From contig NC_053049.1 of NCBI RefSeq assembly GCF_003473485.1, forward strand, positions 28,975,292 to 29,039,291: 64,000 bases of DNA, given 5' to 3'. A model generated the notes under the pieces. The model was not told where the DNA came from, ran no database searches, and was given only the letters and a program-made list of their open reading frames with translations. Source of the DNA: Medicago truncatula (lineage: Eukaryota > Streptophyta > Magnoliopsida > Fabales > Fabaceae). Shown here one piece after another: positions 23,528-35,439 of this stretch (position 1 is its first letter; each line of letters begins with the position of its first letter). Made by a program: the position numbers and the translations under genes.

Positions 23528-24321
23528 TCATAGACTATGAAGCCCATATACGTATCAGATACATCTAGATACGAGGGATGGCGCAGTGGAAAACCAACTT
23601 ATGCGGGCTGTTTCTATTATATTTGGTATATATATAATTGGACTAAGTAACGATGATTTTTATTTATACTCCCTCCGTCCTAAATTGTATGTCGCTTTGA
23701 AAAAAAATTTGTCCCAAATTATATGTCACTTTACAATACCAATGAAATATTTATGTTACTTTTTCTATTATATCCTTAACTATTAATTACTCTCTCTTCT
23801 TTCAATTATTTCATTTATCTTTTCCATACCATTTATTAGGGATAATTTTGTAAAGCAACTCATAATTTTTGTTCCCCACGCAATATTAATTACATTTCTT
23901 AATACGTGTGAAATGGCCAAAACGTCTTACAATTTGGGACGAAGAGAGTAATATATGTAAGTGATTAATTGTCGCTTTCTTTATTATCAATATTACTTAC
24001 ATTTATATTTCTATTGTTGCCGCTGTCCGTTTTGTGTCTCTTTGTTTGTTTGAGAACGATGTTATTGTTGATTGTTGTGTGGAGACAATTTTTTTGTTGT
24101 GCCTTATCGTTTTTCTATGTCAGTTTGGTCTAGGTTTTGCGCCAATTTTTTTGCATTTGAGTTTTAGTCCATATTTTGTAATTTGAGTTCTAATATGTAG
24201 TTTAAATTTAATTTTTTTTATTGAAGTATCCCAGCCGTATCATATCTTGAATTTTAAAATTTTCCCGTATCGATCTATGAGTGTTGTATCGTATCATGTA
24301 TCTGGGCTTCATAGATCATAG
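23528..24321. mobile_element. Inverted-repeat element upstream of the PPR gene, with nested MITE
   Basis: Left end 'catagactatgaagccca' and right end 'tgggcttcatagatcatag' are inverted. Both are followed inwards by 'gtatc/gatac'-rich sequence. The interior holds the Stowaway-like MITE 23667-23951. It starts about 85 bases before the PPR start codon and so forms its promoter region. Confidence 0.5.
23667..23951. mobile_element. Stowaway-like MITE, nested
   Basis: Termini 'tactccctccgtcctaaat' and 'atttgggacgaagagagta' are inverted and abut TA. About 285 bp, without coding capacity. Confidence 0.7.
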
Positions 24322-25992
24322 ATACCTATGATAGGAACCCACAATAGAAGTCAATTTACTATGTTAAACATCAAATTTACTATGTTTTTTGACCCAGATT
24401 TTTTTTACTATGTTTTATTTTAATAAAAAATTTACTATGTTAAATACAAGAGTTTAATTTATATATATCACTTTTTTTAAAAAAAAAATTATATATATAT
24501 ATCGCTAGTGCGCAAAAGCATTACACATAAATTAAAAATGTTGTCAAATTATTGAATGTGTTAAAAATATATAATATCTCATACTTTATTCATTGATGTA
24601 ACAACACATCATTGAATATATCTATAAACTTTTTGTACACTGTGGATATTTATAAATCAAACTCTACTCTAAATTATATTATATTTTATATTAATGTGTA
24701 TTTTTAAAATGTGTGTAAGTTGTAAAAGATAGTATATTTAATTTTTTTTTTTGTTTTCTACTTTTTCAGAAAATAAAATAAAAATTGCTTGATTTTGGCT
24801 ACTACGACTTTTTTTGAGCAACTATGCATTTACTTTTTTTGATTTTCATGAGTTGACAAATTTTAATAACATAACATCTTGTCAAATGGCTAAGTGGATA
24901 TTAGAAATTTTAAGAAAATATATAACACAAAATAGGAAGAGCATATGACATGATTTTCCACCTTCTTTGAATATGTTGGATTTACAGTAGATTTGTTGGA
25001 ATTACGGTCATCATGATGTTGCAAAAGCTGTACTTTGGAATTTCGGCAAAATCATGGTACCACAATGATTATGATTTTGTCGAAATTTCAAAGTAACTCT
25101 AAACATACAATTCTTCATTTCCCTCAAAACTAATAACCCTAGAGTAGCACTAATCCATCTCAACCCATCTCCATTAAAATGAATTTTATTTTAAGACAAA
25201 GTTTATACAAACATATTTTCACCTCTTAATTATATATAGATTTAATGCAGATGATAACTGACTGAAAAGGTATTGATTGGGTTTTCGGACCCTACATCAA
25301 TATTGTTCATTGAGCCTAAACATAATTCAAAATCTAATCAATTGCTAATGATGATAAACTTTAGTAACAATGACGGTTACACACCATACAAGAAGAACAA
25401 TAGAAAGATTGAGGAACAAGTTACTAAATATTTATGATGAATAGTGAAGGAGAGAGCTAATGAAAAGTCTCTTAACATCATATAATGTATTTTCAATCTC
25501 TTCAAATAAAGTAAAATGTACATAGTATATATGAAACTGAAAAATGTGGATGCCGTTTCAAATTCCTTTATCAAAGTAAACAGTTTCAACTTTTCTTTTT
25601 CTCAGTTTTTCTCTTTTTCTTAAATTATATAACTCAAATTCTTGTGTTGCTTTCTCATAAAAATCCATGTTGGTGAAGGATGTATTATGAAGTATTCTTC
25701 TAATCTAACTTCACACTTTCTCCACATTCACTCCATACAAGATTCCCATACATTTAGTTGGTACACACCGTCAGTGTAATAATTGAATATGATTGGATGC
25801 ATACATGGATGGTGTATACAAATTAAATCCATTTATAAAAGTACTTTCATAAGGGAAAAACTCTCTCAAATGCATACCAAGTATACTATCACAATGTGAT
25901 TAACTTCATGTAACTATCTTTTATAAGGGAGAATCAATATTTATTGAGTATTTGGTTTGTTAGTTTCTATCACCATATAGTCACCAATCACC
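24322..25992. other. Kinase upstream region with one short hairpin
   Basis: No gene is supported. 25033-25093 forms a hairpin with 23-base arms ('ctttggaatttcggcaaaat' against its near-perfect reverse) and a loop of about 15 bases. The rest is AT-rich. Confidence 0.4.
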
Positions 25993-27996
25993 ATGCCATT
26001 TGGTTTGGTCTCAGCTTGGAACAAACGGCGGCGAAGCAAGTCTCGAGATCATTCAGACCCTTGTATTAATTCATTTTCCTTTCTCTATTTATCATGTTGC
26101 ACGTAAGGCTGTACTAAGTGGTCTTTCGTTGCACGATTAACTTTGTAACATTTTACACATTCAATATCTTTCAGGGATTTATAAACCTGCAGAGGTTTGG
26201 CAACTTGAAGATCAAACACCACAACCTACTAAAAGGAGGCATGGATCAAATGTTTTCACACTCAAGGAGATGGAAAGTGCAACATATTCATTCAGTGATG
26301 ATAATCTTATCGGAAAAGGAGGATTTGGAAGGGTCTACAAGGGCACTTTGAAGTCAGGAGAGGTAATGGTTTTAAATTGCGGCTGTGGTAACACTGCAAT
26401 CTTCATATTGCAATAAAATGCAGACAAATATGACTGATGCAACCACAATTGCAGTGTTGCTGCAGAGAGTTCTAAAACTGTTATATTGCAGCTGCAATTT
26501 TTAAATAATGATAATAATATATCTTGGAAGTGCTGTCACTGAATCATAGTATGTAAATGTTTCTCCAAATGAAGGTTGTAGCAATAAAGAAAATGGAAAT
26601 GCCTGCAATTGAGGGAGAGCGTGAATTTCGTGTAGAAGTTGACATATTAAGCAGGCTCGACCACCCAAATCTTGTTTCTTTGATAGGGTATTGTGCTGAT
26701 GGGAAGCATAGATTCCTAGTATATGAATATATGCAAAATGGAAACCTGCAAGATCATTTGAATGGTATGTCATGTACCCAAAATCTACATGATCTCGAAA
26801 ATTTCTTACATTAAATTAAGCTTTTTAGTAAATCAGTATTTTAATTCTTGGAATTGTAAGGGTAAGTCAATTTAGTCCTTCGAATTTCTGAAATAGTAAA
26901 TGTAGTCTTTTAAGTTGAACAGTCAATTTATTCATTAGTTTTGATAGATGTTCACTAAAGAGATATTTAGATGGAAGGACTAAATTGATTGAGGCTCCTT
27001 CGTTTAAGGTACTAATTTTCTATTTCATAAATTTGAGGGACTAAATAATTCTAACTTTATTATTTCGAGGACTAAAATGCTGATTTATTCTTCGCGTATC
27101 TAACCACTATCTATCTAATTATAGGAATCAGGGAAAGAAAAATGGATTGGCCTGAAAGACTAAGAGTGGCATTAGGAGCTGCAAAAGGGCTTGCTTATCT
27201 TCACTCAAGTTCTTGTGTTGGAATTCCTATTGTTCATAGAGATTTCAAATCCACCAATGTTCTTTTAGATTCCAATTTTGAAGCAAAGGTACAAATACTT
27301 AACTCCTAACAACGTCGTGTTTACTATCCATAATCTTCTATGAGTAAAAATCAACAACCATTTTGTAGATATCAGATTTCGGGTTTGCAAAGCTAATGCC
27401 AGAAGGACAAGAGATACATGTAACTGCCGGAGTACTCGGCACATTTGGGTATTTTGACCCCGAGTATACATCGGTATGCATAGCTAAATTTCATTTGCAA
27501 AAAAGTTTTGTTCTTATGGCTTATTAAAGTGATATTGACGACCATTTTATTCCATGAGCAGACTGGGAAACTAACTCTACAAAGTGATGTTTATGCTTAT
27601 GGTGTTGTTCTTCTGGAGCTTTTGACAGGACGTCGCGCTGTAGATCTAAACCAGGGTCCAAATGATCAAAACCTTGTACTACAGGTAGGTGTTAAAAGTT
27701 GCCTTCACAATTGATTTTATTGGATCGATGGTTTTAATATATTTGACATGGATTTATAGGTTAGGCACTTATTGAATGACGGCAAGATGATCCGTAAGAT
27801 GATTGATGCAGAGATGGCTCGAAATTCTTACACCATTGAATCAATATCCATGTTTGCCAATCTTGCATCGCGATGTGTCCATCCTGAGAGTAACGAGAGA
27901 CCTTCAATGAAAGATTGTGTCAAAGAAATTCAAATGATTATCTATACAAATACAAAAGGCTTGGGAATGGTTATGCATAGCTTAAGAATGCTCTAG
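25993..27996 (+). CDS. Receptor-like cytoplasmic kinase, PBL28-like, 7 exons
   Basis: Exons 25993-26062, 26175-26362, 26575-26764, 27125-27288, 27369-27473, 27562-27684 and 27760-27996 join in phase to 1077 nt, 358 aa. Kinase motifs: glycine loop [11 protein letters not shown] (70-80), VAIK with Lys91, HRD ending at Asp189, DFG 207-209, then the [10 protein letters not shown] activation/P+1 segment. There is no transmembrane helix or ectodomain, so it is an RLCK (Ser/Thr kinase acting under membrane receptors). The N-terminus [13 protein letters not shown] and the '[18 protein letters not shown]' stretch match Arabidopsis PBL28/At1g24030 as I recall it. The linker after Lys91 is a few residues shorter than in that protein. 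All expected catalytic residues are present. Exon 3 uses an unusual purine-rich acceptor (aaatgaag). Confidence 0.92.
26828..27090. mobile_element. MITE in kinase intron 3
   Basis: Ends 'aaatcagtattttaattct' and 'aggactaaaatgctgattt' are inverted. The interior has 'tttagtccttcgaatttctg' and 'aaatttgagggactaaa' in opposite orientations. It fills most of the intron 26765-27124. Confidence 0.6.
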
Positions 27997-29940
27997 TGTT
28001 AAAAATGTGTAACCATGGTTTCCTATCGATTTGAACAAATTAAACTATTCTATTTTTTGTAGTAGGTTCTTTTGTTCATGTTTAGATATCGAACTGAATG
28101 GTGTGACCAAGAAATATTTGTCATGGTTGTACATAAAGTCAAATAAGTATTTAATTTACCATTTTACCAATTTTCTATGTCGGTTTTGATTTTGGAATGA
28201 TTGAATTTCTGAAAGCAATTTGATTTGTCACATAGTTAAATGAACTTAGATTAGTGCCTTACAATTATCGTCCCTGGCAAATATTTAGCAACACCCTTTT
28301 TTCCACGGGTATGTAGACCATGGCAAACTCAACTTAGCTTTCATTCATTCTACGTTAGTGTACCAATGTCGTTTGAAGGACTATCTTTTTTAGAAGATAA
28401 TTATTTATTTATATTGATAATTTATAATAGTACATTATGAGAATATTGACTAAAAATAATATGTGGTTTTTTACTTGATTGAGAATATTACCAAAAAAAA
28501 TAAAATAAAAAAATAAATACTAAAAATGTATTCTGATCATGACACTTATCATAAGATATATAGAAGGAGAATCTAATCATAAACTACGATACTCCATCAC
28601 ACCATTTTTCCTTGACTGATTAAGCCATAGTACTAGTAAAAAGTACTTCTAAGGCTCTACTTAGGTACCGTTTGGCCAGACTTTTTTTCGATCTAAAAGC
28701 TACTTTAAAATAAAGTTAAGATAAAGCTCTTTAAGAAAAAGGCTAAAGTTGTTTGGTGTCTTTATTTTTTTTTAGTTCTAAATTATTTTTAAGTTAAAAG
28801 CTGTTTGGCAAAATATTGTACAAAACTTTGAATTTATTATTTTTTTGGTGGTGTCTGGGGTTCGAACCCAGGACCTTGCATATATTTATGCATTTTTTAT
28901 AAATAAAAAACTTTGAATTTATTATGAATTAACATAATAAATAAAAAAAATGTCTAAAAAATCAAAATCAAAATATTGATAATGGACCGACCCGAAATTC
29001 TGGTCCGGTCCAAAATATAGATTAATGAACCAGCCATTAACCCGACCCATTTTTAACAGCTCTAACCGCTGCCACCCATTAAAATAGCGGGTAAAGAAAA
29101 TACACAATGAAAGGGTATAACATATTAAGATATACAAGATTAATCATATGTATATTTTCTTGACATGAAATCAAATGTAGCACATCCATTCAAACATTGG
29201 AATCAAATCACACAACTTTGATTTTGTTTACTCCATGAAAGACGACAATTTTGAAACAGTCCTGGGATATTGTTGGGGGTAGGTCAAGCAAGCATTCCCC
29301 AAAAAATAAAAGGTTTGGTTTTTAAACAACCAGGTCAATCACAACCACTCGTTATAATTTGAAAGTTTTAATTCAATCCTTTCATCTCTTACTCCTTAAT
29401 CAATCAGATCATTTTATTCAGTTCATTTATTCGATATGTGGTTTGAAAGTGAGACGCTACCTTTTACAACTCATTTTATTCCTTTTGGTGGTTGACGGCT
29501 AAAAATGAAAATTTTGTTTTAGGCTATTATAATTGGTGATTGACGTTTACTTGTTTAGACATCAGTTAATTTTGTCTTTTTATCTTATTTCTTGGATGGT
29601 TTATTGTAAATTTTAATGGTCTTTTTTAATATGTCTTATGCTAAAAAGACTACTTTGTTGGTGTTAATATATTCTATTTTTATTTGTTAAAAACAAAAAG
29701 TATTCTTCCTCTTCCCCGGGATACATCCCATGTATAAAATATATTCTGCTATGAGAATCCATTTTAATTGGGATCTCCCTCAACTCTATAATATTGTGCA
29801 CACTCTTAGCTCAAAAAAAATAAATAAATTAACATTTTAAGGTGTTCAAGTCTTCAAAAGAAGGTGTTTGGTCTCATTCGACCTAAATTGGAGAAGTACT
29901 TCGTATATTATGGACGGACAATGTCTGGAGTACTATTAGA
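27997..29940. other. Intergenic, repeat scraps
   Basis: 28665-28815 carries 'accgtttggccagactt' against 'aaaagctgtttggcaaaat', part of a diverged element. 28850-28890 carries 'ggggttcgaacccaggacc', a Pol III B-box-like motif common in legume repeats. No gene is seen. Confidence 0.35.
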
Positions 29941-29951
29941 GACTATGTATT

Positions 29952-30484
29952 TGTATTTCCTAGTGTGTTTGGATAAAGTAATTGATAAATTTTAAAGAAT
30001 TTAAAATTCTAGGCAATTTAAATGATTCAATTAAACTACTTTCATTTCTCAATACTTTTGTTTGGATGGAGTAATAAAAAATTTCACTATCAATATTTTT
30101 GGGCAACTTTTATAAATTTTAATTTTTATCGCCAAATTTGAAAATTGAAATTAGGGGTCAATATGTAAATTTCAAAAACTTTAGGGGTGGTCAAATTATA
30201 ATTTTTGAAAATTTTGAGGGGCCAATTTGCAATTTTTGGGGTCAAATTGAAAATTTTGAAAAATATGAGGACCAAAACGCAAAATTTGAAAAATTATAAC
30301 AATAAAGAGTTTTGAAATTCTTAGCTTTAAAGTGTCATTTCAAATTCTCTAAATTTGACTTGAATAAAATACTTCATAAATTTCCATCATTTTGAAAATT
30401 CTTCAAATTATTATCCAAACAATGGAATTCACCTCAAAGTATTTGAATTCCCTCAAAACATTCCCTCATCCAAACACACACTAT
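29952..30484. mobile_element. Inverted-repeat element ('gtgtgtttggat' family), copy 1
   Basis: The left terminus 'gtgtgtttggataaagtaat' and right 'ccctcatccaaacacacac' are inverted. The interior has repeated 'gggtcaaattg' units in both directions. Non-coding, about 530 bp. Confidence 0.6.
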
Positions 30485-30780
30485 GTGAGTGTGTTTGGAT
30501 GGGGTAATTGAGAAATTTTGAAGATTTAGAATTCTAGGGAATTCAATTGCTTTCGTTCTTAAATGTTATTGTTTGGATGAAGTAATAAAAAAAAAATTAT
30601 TGTCGTCATTTTTTTCCAACTTTTATAAAAATAAAAAAAAATTGGGCCAAATTTGAAAAATGAAATTAGGGGTCAATTTGCAATTTTTTATAAATTTATA
30701 GGGGTCAAATTGAAAATTTTGGAAAGTTTGAGGACCAAATTGCAAATTTTCAAAATTTATAACAATGAAGAATTTAAGAG
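30485..30780. mobile_element. Same element, truncated copy 2
   Basis: Begins 'gtgagtgtgtttggatgggg' directly after copy 1 and follows its left half ('attctagggaattcaatt', 'aggggtcaatttgcaattt'), but lacks the inverted right end. Confidence 0.55.
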
Positions 30781-30842
30781 AGTGAGGGCAAAAGTAACCA
30801 CAAAAAGAATGTAAGAGAGAGAGTGATACATGACCCACTAAG

Positions 30843-32536
30843 GTAGCATTTCACATGGGAAGGGCAATCCCTTCCCACCATGGGAAATGTGGTTTTTTAC
30901 CTGCAATAGCAAGTCAAACAGGTTGCCATTGGTTTTGTTTGGAATTGCACTTGAGACAAAAAAATGATTAATGGACTTATTAAAAACTTAATTGTTTGTT
31001 TTTTTATTTCTTTTTCATCTTCATCTTCTTCCTCACCCTCTTTTTTCTATCTCATCTTTTTTCCAGCAACACAACATCAACACAACAACAACACAACAAT
31101 CTCTTCTTCTCTTCTTTCCTGGTTGTTCCAATCCATCCCCTTCTCATCAATTTTCAATTTTTGGATCAAGCATCAACAACACATCAATTACAACACATCA
31201 TTAACAACAACAACAACACAAAATTCTTCTTTAACCCAATTCCAAACCAGAAAAACAAAATCAAATGAAATTTGATTCGGAAACAACAACAACTTCAACG
31301 TAAAACAACAACAACAACTTCTTTAAAAACAAATCATCAAATTAAAAATCAACCCAGATTGCTTCCTCTTCCAATCGAAAATCAAACCCAAGTGGTTAAA
31401 AATCAATTCCATGTATGAAGAATCAAAAACCCATATTCAAAAATTCTCTCTTTCAAAATTCGAAAATCCTCTCTTTCAATTTCTTGACTGTGTTGCTGTT
31501 TCTTGATTGGAGGGGTGGAGGGTATGATCTGGAAGAAAAGAAATAGAGAGAAGAGAAAAGAGAAGAGAAGGAAGAAGAAAAGGAATAACAAAAAGAGAGA
31601 AAGTGGGATAGAATAGAAGGAAGAAGAGAATAGAGAAGAGAATGATGAAGATAATAGAAGGAAGAAGAAAAGAAAGAAGATAAACAGAGAAGGTGGGAGA
31701 TAAGAGAAGGAAGAAGAGAGAAGGGGATTACGCTGGAGAAGAAGAGAGAAAAAGAAATGAGATTTTTTTTTTTTTAATTTATCATTAAGGGTATTTTAGG
31801 TATTTCATCTTTTTAACATAATTTTAAAAATTAAAAATTATGACGTGTCAATGCCATTTCACCAATTACTACACAGTCAGCGTGCCACATCAGCTCATTA
31901 ATCCAGTCAGATGACATCAGGGGTGTAAACCAAAGAATCTTCATTTTACAAGGGGATTACACTCACAAAATGAGGTGTACCAGTACTCCTGCTTCTTAAT
32001 TTTATAAATGAACAATAATATTTTATGTAGTAAATAGCTATTTGTCAATATTTATATTTTATAGAACAACATTTCATAATAAAAAACATTATTTAATTAT
32101 TTATAGGAATCATAGTAACTTTTTTTACATATTATCGTAAAAAATAATGAATGTTTTCAATTATAAGTGATAAAAATTTAAAAAAATAAAAAATTATTTC
32201 GTTGACACTTTTGATGAATAAAATTTAGTTATTATAATTATAAATGATAAAAAAAAAAAATTCCTTCAAAAAACAACTCATTTAACTATGAATTTAAAGA
32301 GTGAGTGTACCGGTACACTCAAATATAGTGGGTGTACCATATAATTTGCCTAATTAAAATAACATTTTCCCTATAGGTGGGGTCTGACAAATTTTTGTTA
32401 AAGGATGAAAATCAAAAAGTTATAAAAGGGTTATAGGTGATCAATCTTAGCCATTCAATTTGTTTATTAAGATATCTATGGTCCAAATTCACCCTTCCCA
32501 TGATGGGAAAGTAATCCACCTTTCCATGTGAACACA
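30843..32536. mobile_element. About 1.7-kb inverted-repeat element before F-box gene A
   Basis: Left end (30843-30893) has 'tttcacatgggaagg' and 'ccaccatgggaaatg'. The right end, read in reverse (32536-32480), has 'gttcacatggaaagg' and 'cccatcatgggaagg'. Between lie a CT-rich block (about 31000-31100), CAA-rich sequence, then a long GA-rich block (31540-31760). No conserved protein is found; the frames in the CT/CAA block are low complexity. It ends 123 bases before the F-box A start codon. Confidence 0.5.
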
Positions 32537-32658
32537 CACCACCATCTAATACTGCAGCACCATCTAATACTGCAGCATTCATCTTTAACTATTCATTCTC
32601 ACTCACATTACATTTCTTCCCAAGACTCTGTTTCAAGAAGACTTCAATAACCTCTTTT

Positions 32659-33921
32659 ATGGAGGATAAAAAATCAGATAAGATTCTTCCGGCAATGCAA
32701 AATCCAACTACCCCTTCTATGGAAAACCCAGCTAGTGAGAACAGAGTTACTAACCATATTCCCAGAGACCTTCATTTCTCTGTTCTTTCTAATCTTCCAT
32801 TTAAATCCGTCAACCGATTTTCTTCTGTTCACAGATCTTGGTATCATTTGCATGAAAACCCTGCTTTCCTAAACATGTTTTTGGCTTCAGAATCTCATTA
32901 CAATGATCATCCTGATGTGAAGCTTTTATTTAACACAAATATGACTTTGAGCCCTAGGCTGTATCTATGCTCAGGTGAGCACTTTAAGATTGAATCTGAA
33001 TTGGAGATGGAGTTTCCATCTTCATTCCTTAACAAGAATCTTTCCATATTAGGTTCAGCTATTCATGGTGTTATCTGTCTATACGAAGTTAGCAATCAGA
33101 ATAATGTCATAGTGTGGAATCCTGTTAATGGCCAAAAACATGTCCTTCCTACCAACCATGCTGAGAACTGTATCTCTAACGTTCTTGTTCATGGATTTGG
33201 TTATGACCATGTTCATCAAGATTTCAAGGTTATACAATATGTGGTTAACAATGGTGTTAAATGTCTTGGTAGTAGAGATCAAAGCAACTCCTTTTGGCAG
33301 GTGTATAGTCTGGTAAATAACAAGCATACAAAGATTGAAGTTGCTTTCAGTGTTCCCTTTCTTCATTATAAGCCTTACGATGGTATGGAAGTTTACTTGG
33401 ATAATGTGTGCTATTGGCTGGGCAGAATCAGCGAAGATGATCAACTTTATCTTGTCTCATTCAATTTGGCCAAGAATAAGTTTTTAACAAATACACCCTT
33501 GGATAATAAATGGGTCCGTTACTATGATGAGTACGACTTTGATGTAACGGAACTCTTTCTAAAGTTGGTGGTGATACATGGCTCTGTTGCTATGATTATA
33601 CAGCATACCGATCCGTTTTCTTTTAGCATATATATTTTGGGTGAGATTGGTATGAAAGAAACATGGACAAAACTGGTCAATGTTTCACCTCTGCCTTCCA
33701 TGAAGGATTCTATAGCAGCTGGGAAAAAGGGCGTTATATTCTTTAAAGCATATGAAAAGGATGGAAAGGTAGCTTGTTACGATTTAACTACCGGGGCGGT
33801 TGAGGAACTTAATTTTGGAGCAGGAAAGAATATTCGCCAAATCGTGCTTTACAAGGAGAGCGATCGTTCTCTTTCAGAAAAGAGAAAGAACACCTGTCTA
33901 CTTGAAGGTATAAATAGTTAA
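32659..33921 (+). CDS. F-box protein A (F-box plus associated interaction domain)
   Basis: 420 aa if read through. An F-box lies at about residues 36-80 ('HFSVLSNLPFKSVNRF', 'SVHRSWYHL'), followed by an F-box-associated domain with 'GSAIHGVICLYEV', 'VIVWNPVNGQ' and 'HGFGYDHVHQDFKVIQYV'. Such proteins are substrate receptors of SCF ubiquitin ligases; the target is unknown. The family is the kelch/FBA type expanded in legumes. The end is uncertain: a splice donor (gaag|gtataaat) at 33907/33908 and acceptor (tttatgcag) ending at 34435 would replace the last four residues by five (ESSQS) and stop at 34450-34452, giving 421 aa. Gene D has the same intron in its 3' UTR. Closest relatives in the window are C and D. 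Confidence 0.85.
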   Translation: MEDKKSDKILPAMQNPTTPSMENPASENRVTNHIPRDLHFSVLSNLPFKSVNRFSSVHRSWYHLHENPAFLNMFLASESHYNDHPDVKLLFNTNMTLSPRLYLCSGEHFKIESELEMEFPSSFLNKNLSILGSAIHGVICLYEVSNQNNVIVWNPVNGQKHVLPTNHAENCISNVLVHGFGYDHVHQDFKVIQYVVNNGVKCLGSRDQSNSFWQVYSLVNNKHTKIEVAFSVPFLHYKPYDGMEVYLDNVCYWLGRISEDDQLYLVSFNLAKNKFLTNTPLDNKWVRYYDEYDFDVTELFLKLVVIHGSVAMIIQHTDPFSFSIYILGEIGMKETWTKLVNVSPLPSMKDSIAAGKKGVIFFKAYEKDGKVACYDLTTGAVEELNFGAGKNIRQIVLYKESDRSLSEKRKNTCLLEGINS

Positions 33922-34810
33922 CTGCTTTTTCTGTTAAAGCTTTTACCAATTAATTCTGCTTACTTTTTTTCTATAACATATGGGACTGATTTTTAGTGCT
34001 CCATAAGTCTATATCATATAACTGTGGCTTGCTCTTCTTAAGGAATATCATATCTCTTAGTAGAATATATGTTGGCAAGTCAGTAACTTTAGTGTACCAT
34101 AAAATTAATCTATTTTTGTTTCCGCGTTGCAATTGTCCACCACTATGTGCGTTCCTTCACTTTCACATTTTGTAGCTTTGAAATTATTGCCGTTGGTAAT
34201 CGTTAGGAACAGAAGAAATATGTTTCTGATATGTTACTAAATAAGCACTTGATGTGTATATGTTCGGTATATGCCTGATAAACTATAACTAACTGATGCA
34301 AATGAAGTATAGGAAACTCTTTTTCTGTTTTACTTTCTACATTTTTGTTTGGATTTAGTTAGCACTTGCAATCTGTAGATTATCAAGGCGAAAGTTTTCA
34401 ATCTGTGACTTATATGTTGCTTTTTCTTTATGCAGAATCTTCACAAAGTTAAACATCGAAGATATGCAAGGTTTAATTTGACCACTTCTAGAACTTTGGC
34501 ATAGACAAACTTTATTGTGTAATGGTTAGGTTCTTTTGAACAAACTTTGGCAGAAGCACGCAGCTTAGTTTTGTGTGAATGTTTCGGTTCTTTTTTAGGA
34601 AACTTTGGTAGAAGAAAACTTTTTTTATGTAATGGTTCTATATTTGTTATTATCGATACCTTCATTGCTTCAAATGGTTCTATATTTTTAACAAAACAAA
34701 TTATGTCCATACATATGCATTTAGATTGCCGGGTGAATTTCTTCAATTCTGTTTTAAAACTGTGGCATTGGGAGTAAGACTTTAGGTAACTTTTGAGTTG
34801 TTTCAATTTT
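33922..34810 (+). other. 3' intron and 3' UTR exon of F-box gene A
   Basis: 33908-34435 is a probable intron. 34436 to about 34800 is a terminal exon, homologous to 61213-61500 downstream of gene D. Both begin with '(g/a)atcttcacaaag' after 'ctttatgcag'. A 121-aa minus-strand frame over this stretch is antisense noise. Confidence 0.55.
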
Positions 34811-35435
34811 CAAATAAGACATTGAATATTTGACTTCCTTGGCATATGACAGCATTGAAGTAACTTTACCTGTAGAGGTTTAGATTGGTAGTTTTTTTTA
34901 CTGAGATTCAGATTTTTATTATAGATAGACATATAAAGTGATTTGTAATGTAGAGGAATTAAGTTAACATGGCTTTAAATTTTTAAGTTTTTATTATTAA
35001 TATTATTATTATTATTAGGAAATAAACTTCATATCTTATGGCTGTATAAACCAGAGTATTTCAATAGTGAAGTTGAAAATTCTTATACTTGTAGGCGTGT
35101 TAATATTGTATCTCTAGTCCCTACAAATGTAGAATGCTGATCTCAAACTGTTGGCAGCATTTTTATTAATCGTGCATATACCAAATCAACTAAATACTTG
35201 GTCAAAGAAGTCCTTATAATCTTGTCCCAAATATGTTATCATCCATATGTTCATGCTGTATAAGTGTCTAGTTTTAAGTGTAACGGGGTTTTGCCGGTGA
35301 GCCACCACATTATAAAGTGTTGGACGTGATGAGTTGTTGAAGGCCCAAATTCTAAGAGCTAAAAAATTATAAATTGCAGAAACTAGGGAGTTGTGCAAGA
35401 TAGGTTCCTCCAGGACTTTAATAAAACTAACCGTT
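34811..35435. other. Intergenic, nothing recognised
   Basis: AT-rich, with a short ATT run near 34995-35020. No gene or element was recognised. Confidence 0.3.
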
Positions 35436-35439
35436 GATA

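Noticed and set aside
30964-31275. Overlapping Ser/Phe/Thr/Asn-rich frames
   Set aside because: Low-complexity CT- and CAA-rich DNA in the 1.7-kb element; three frames are open at once.
34441-34806. 121-aa minus-strand frame
   Set aside because: Antisense to the conserved F-box 3' exon. The homologous stretch at 61.2-61.5 kb does not keep the frame.
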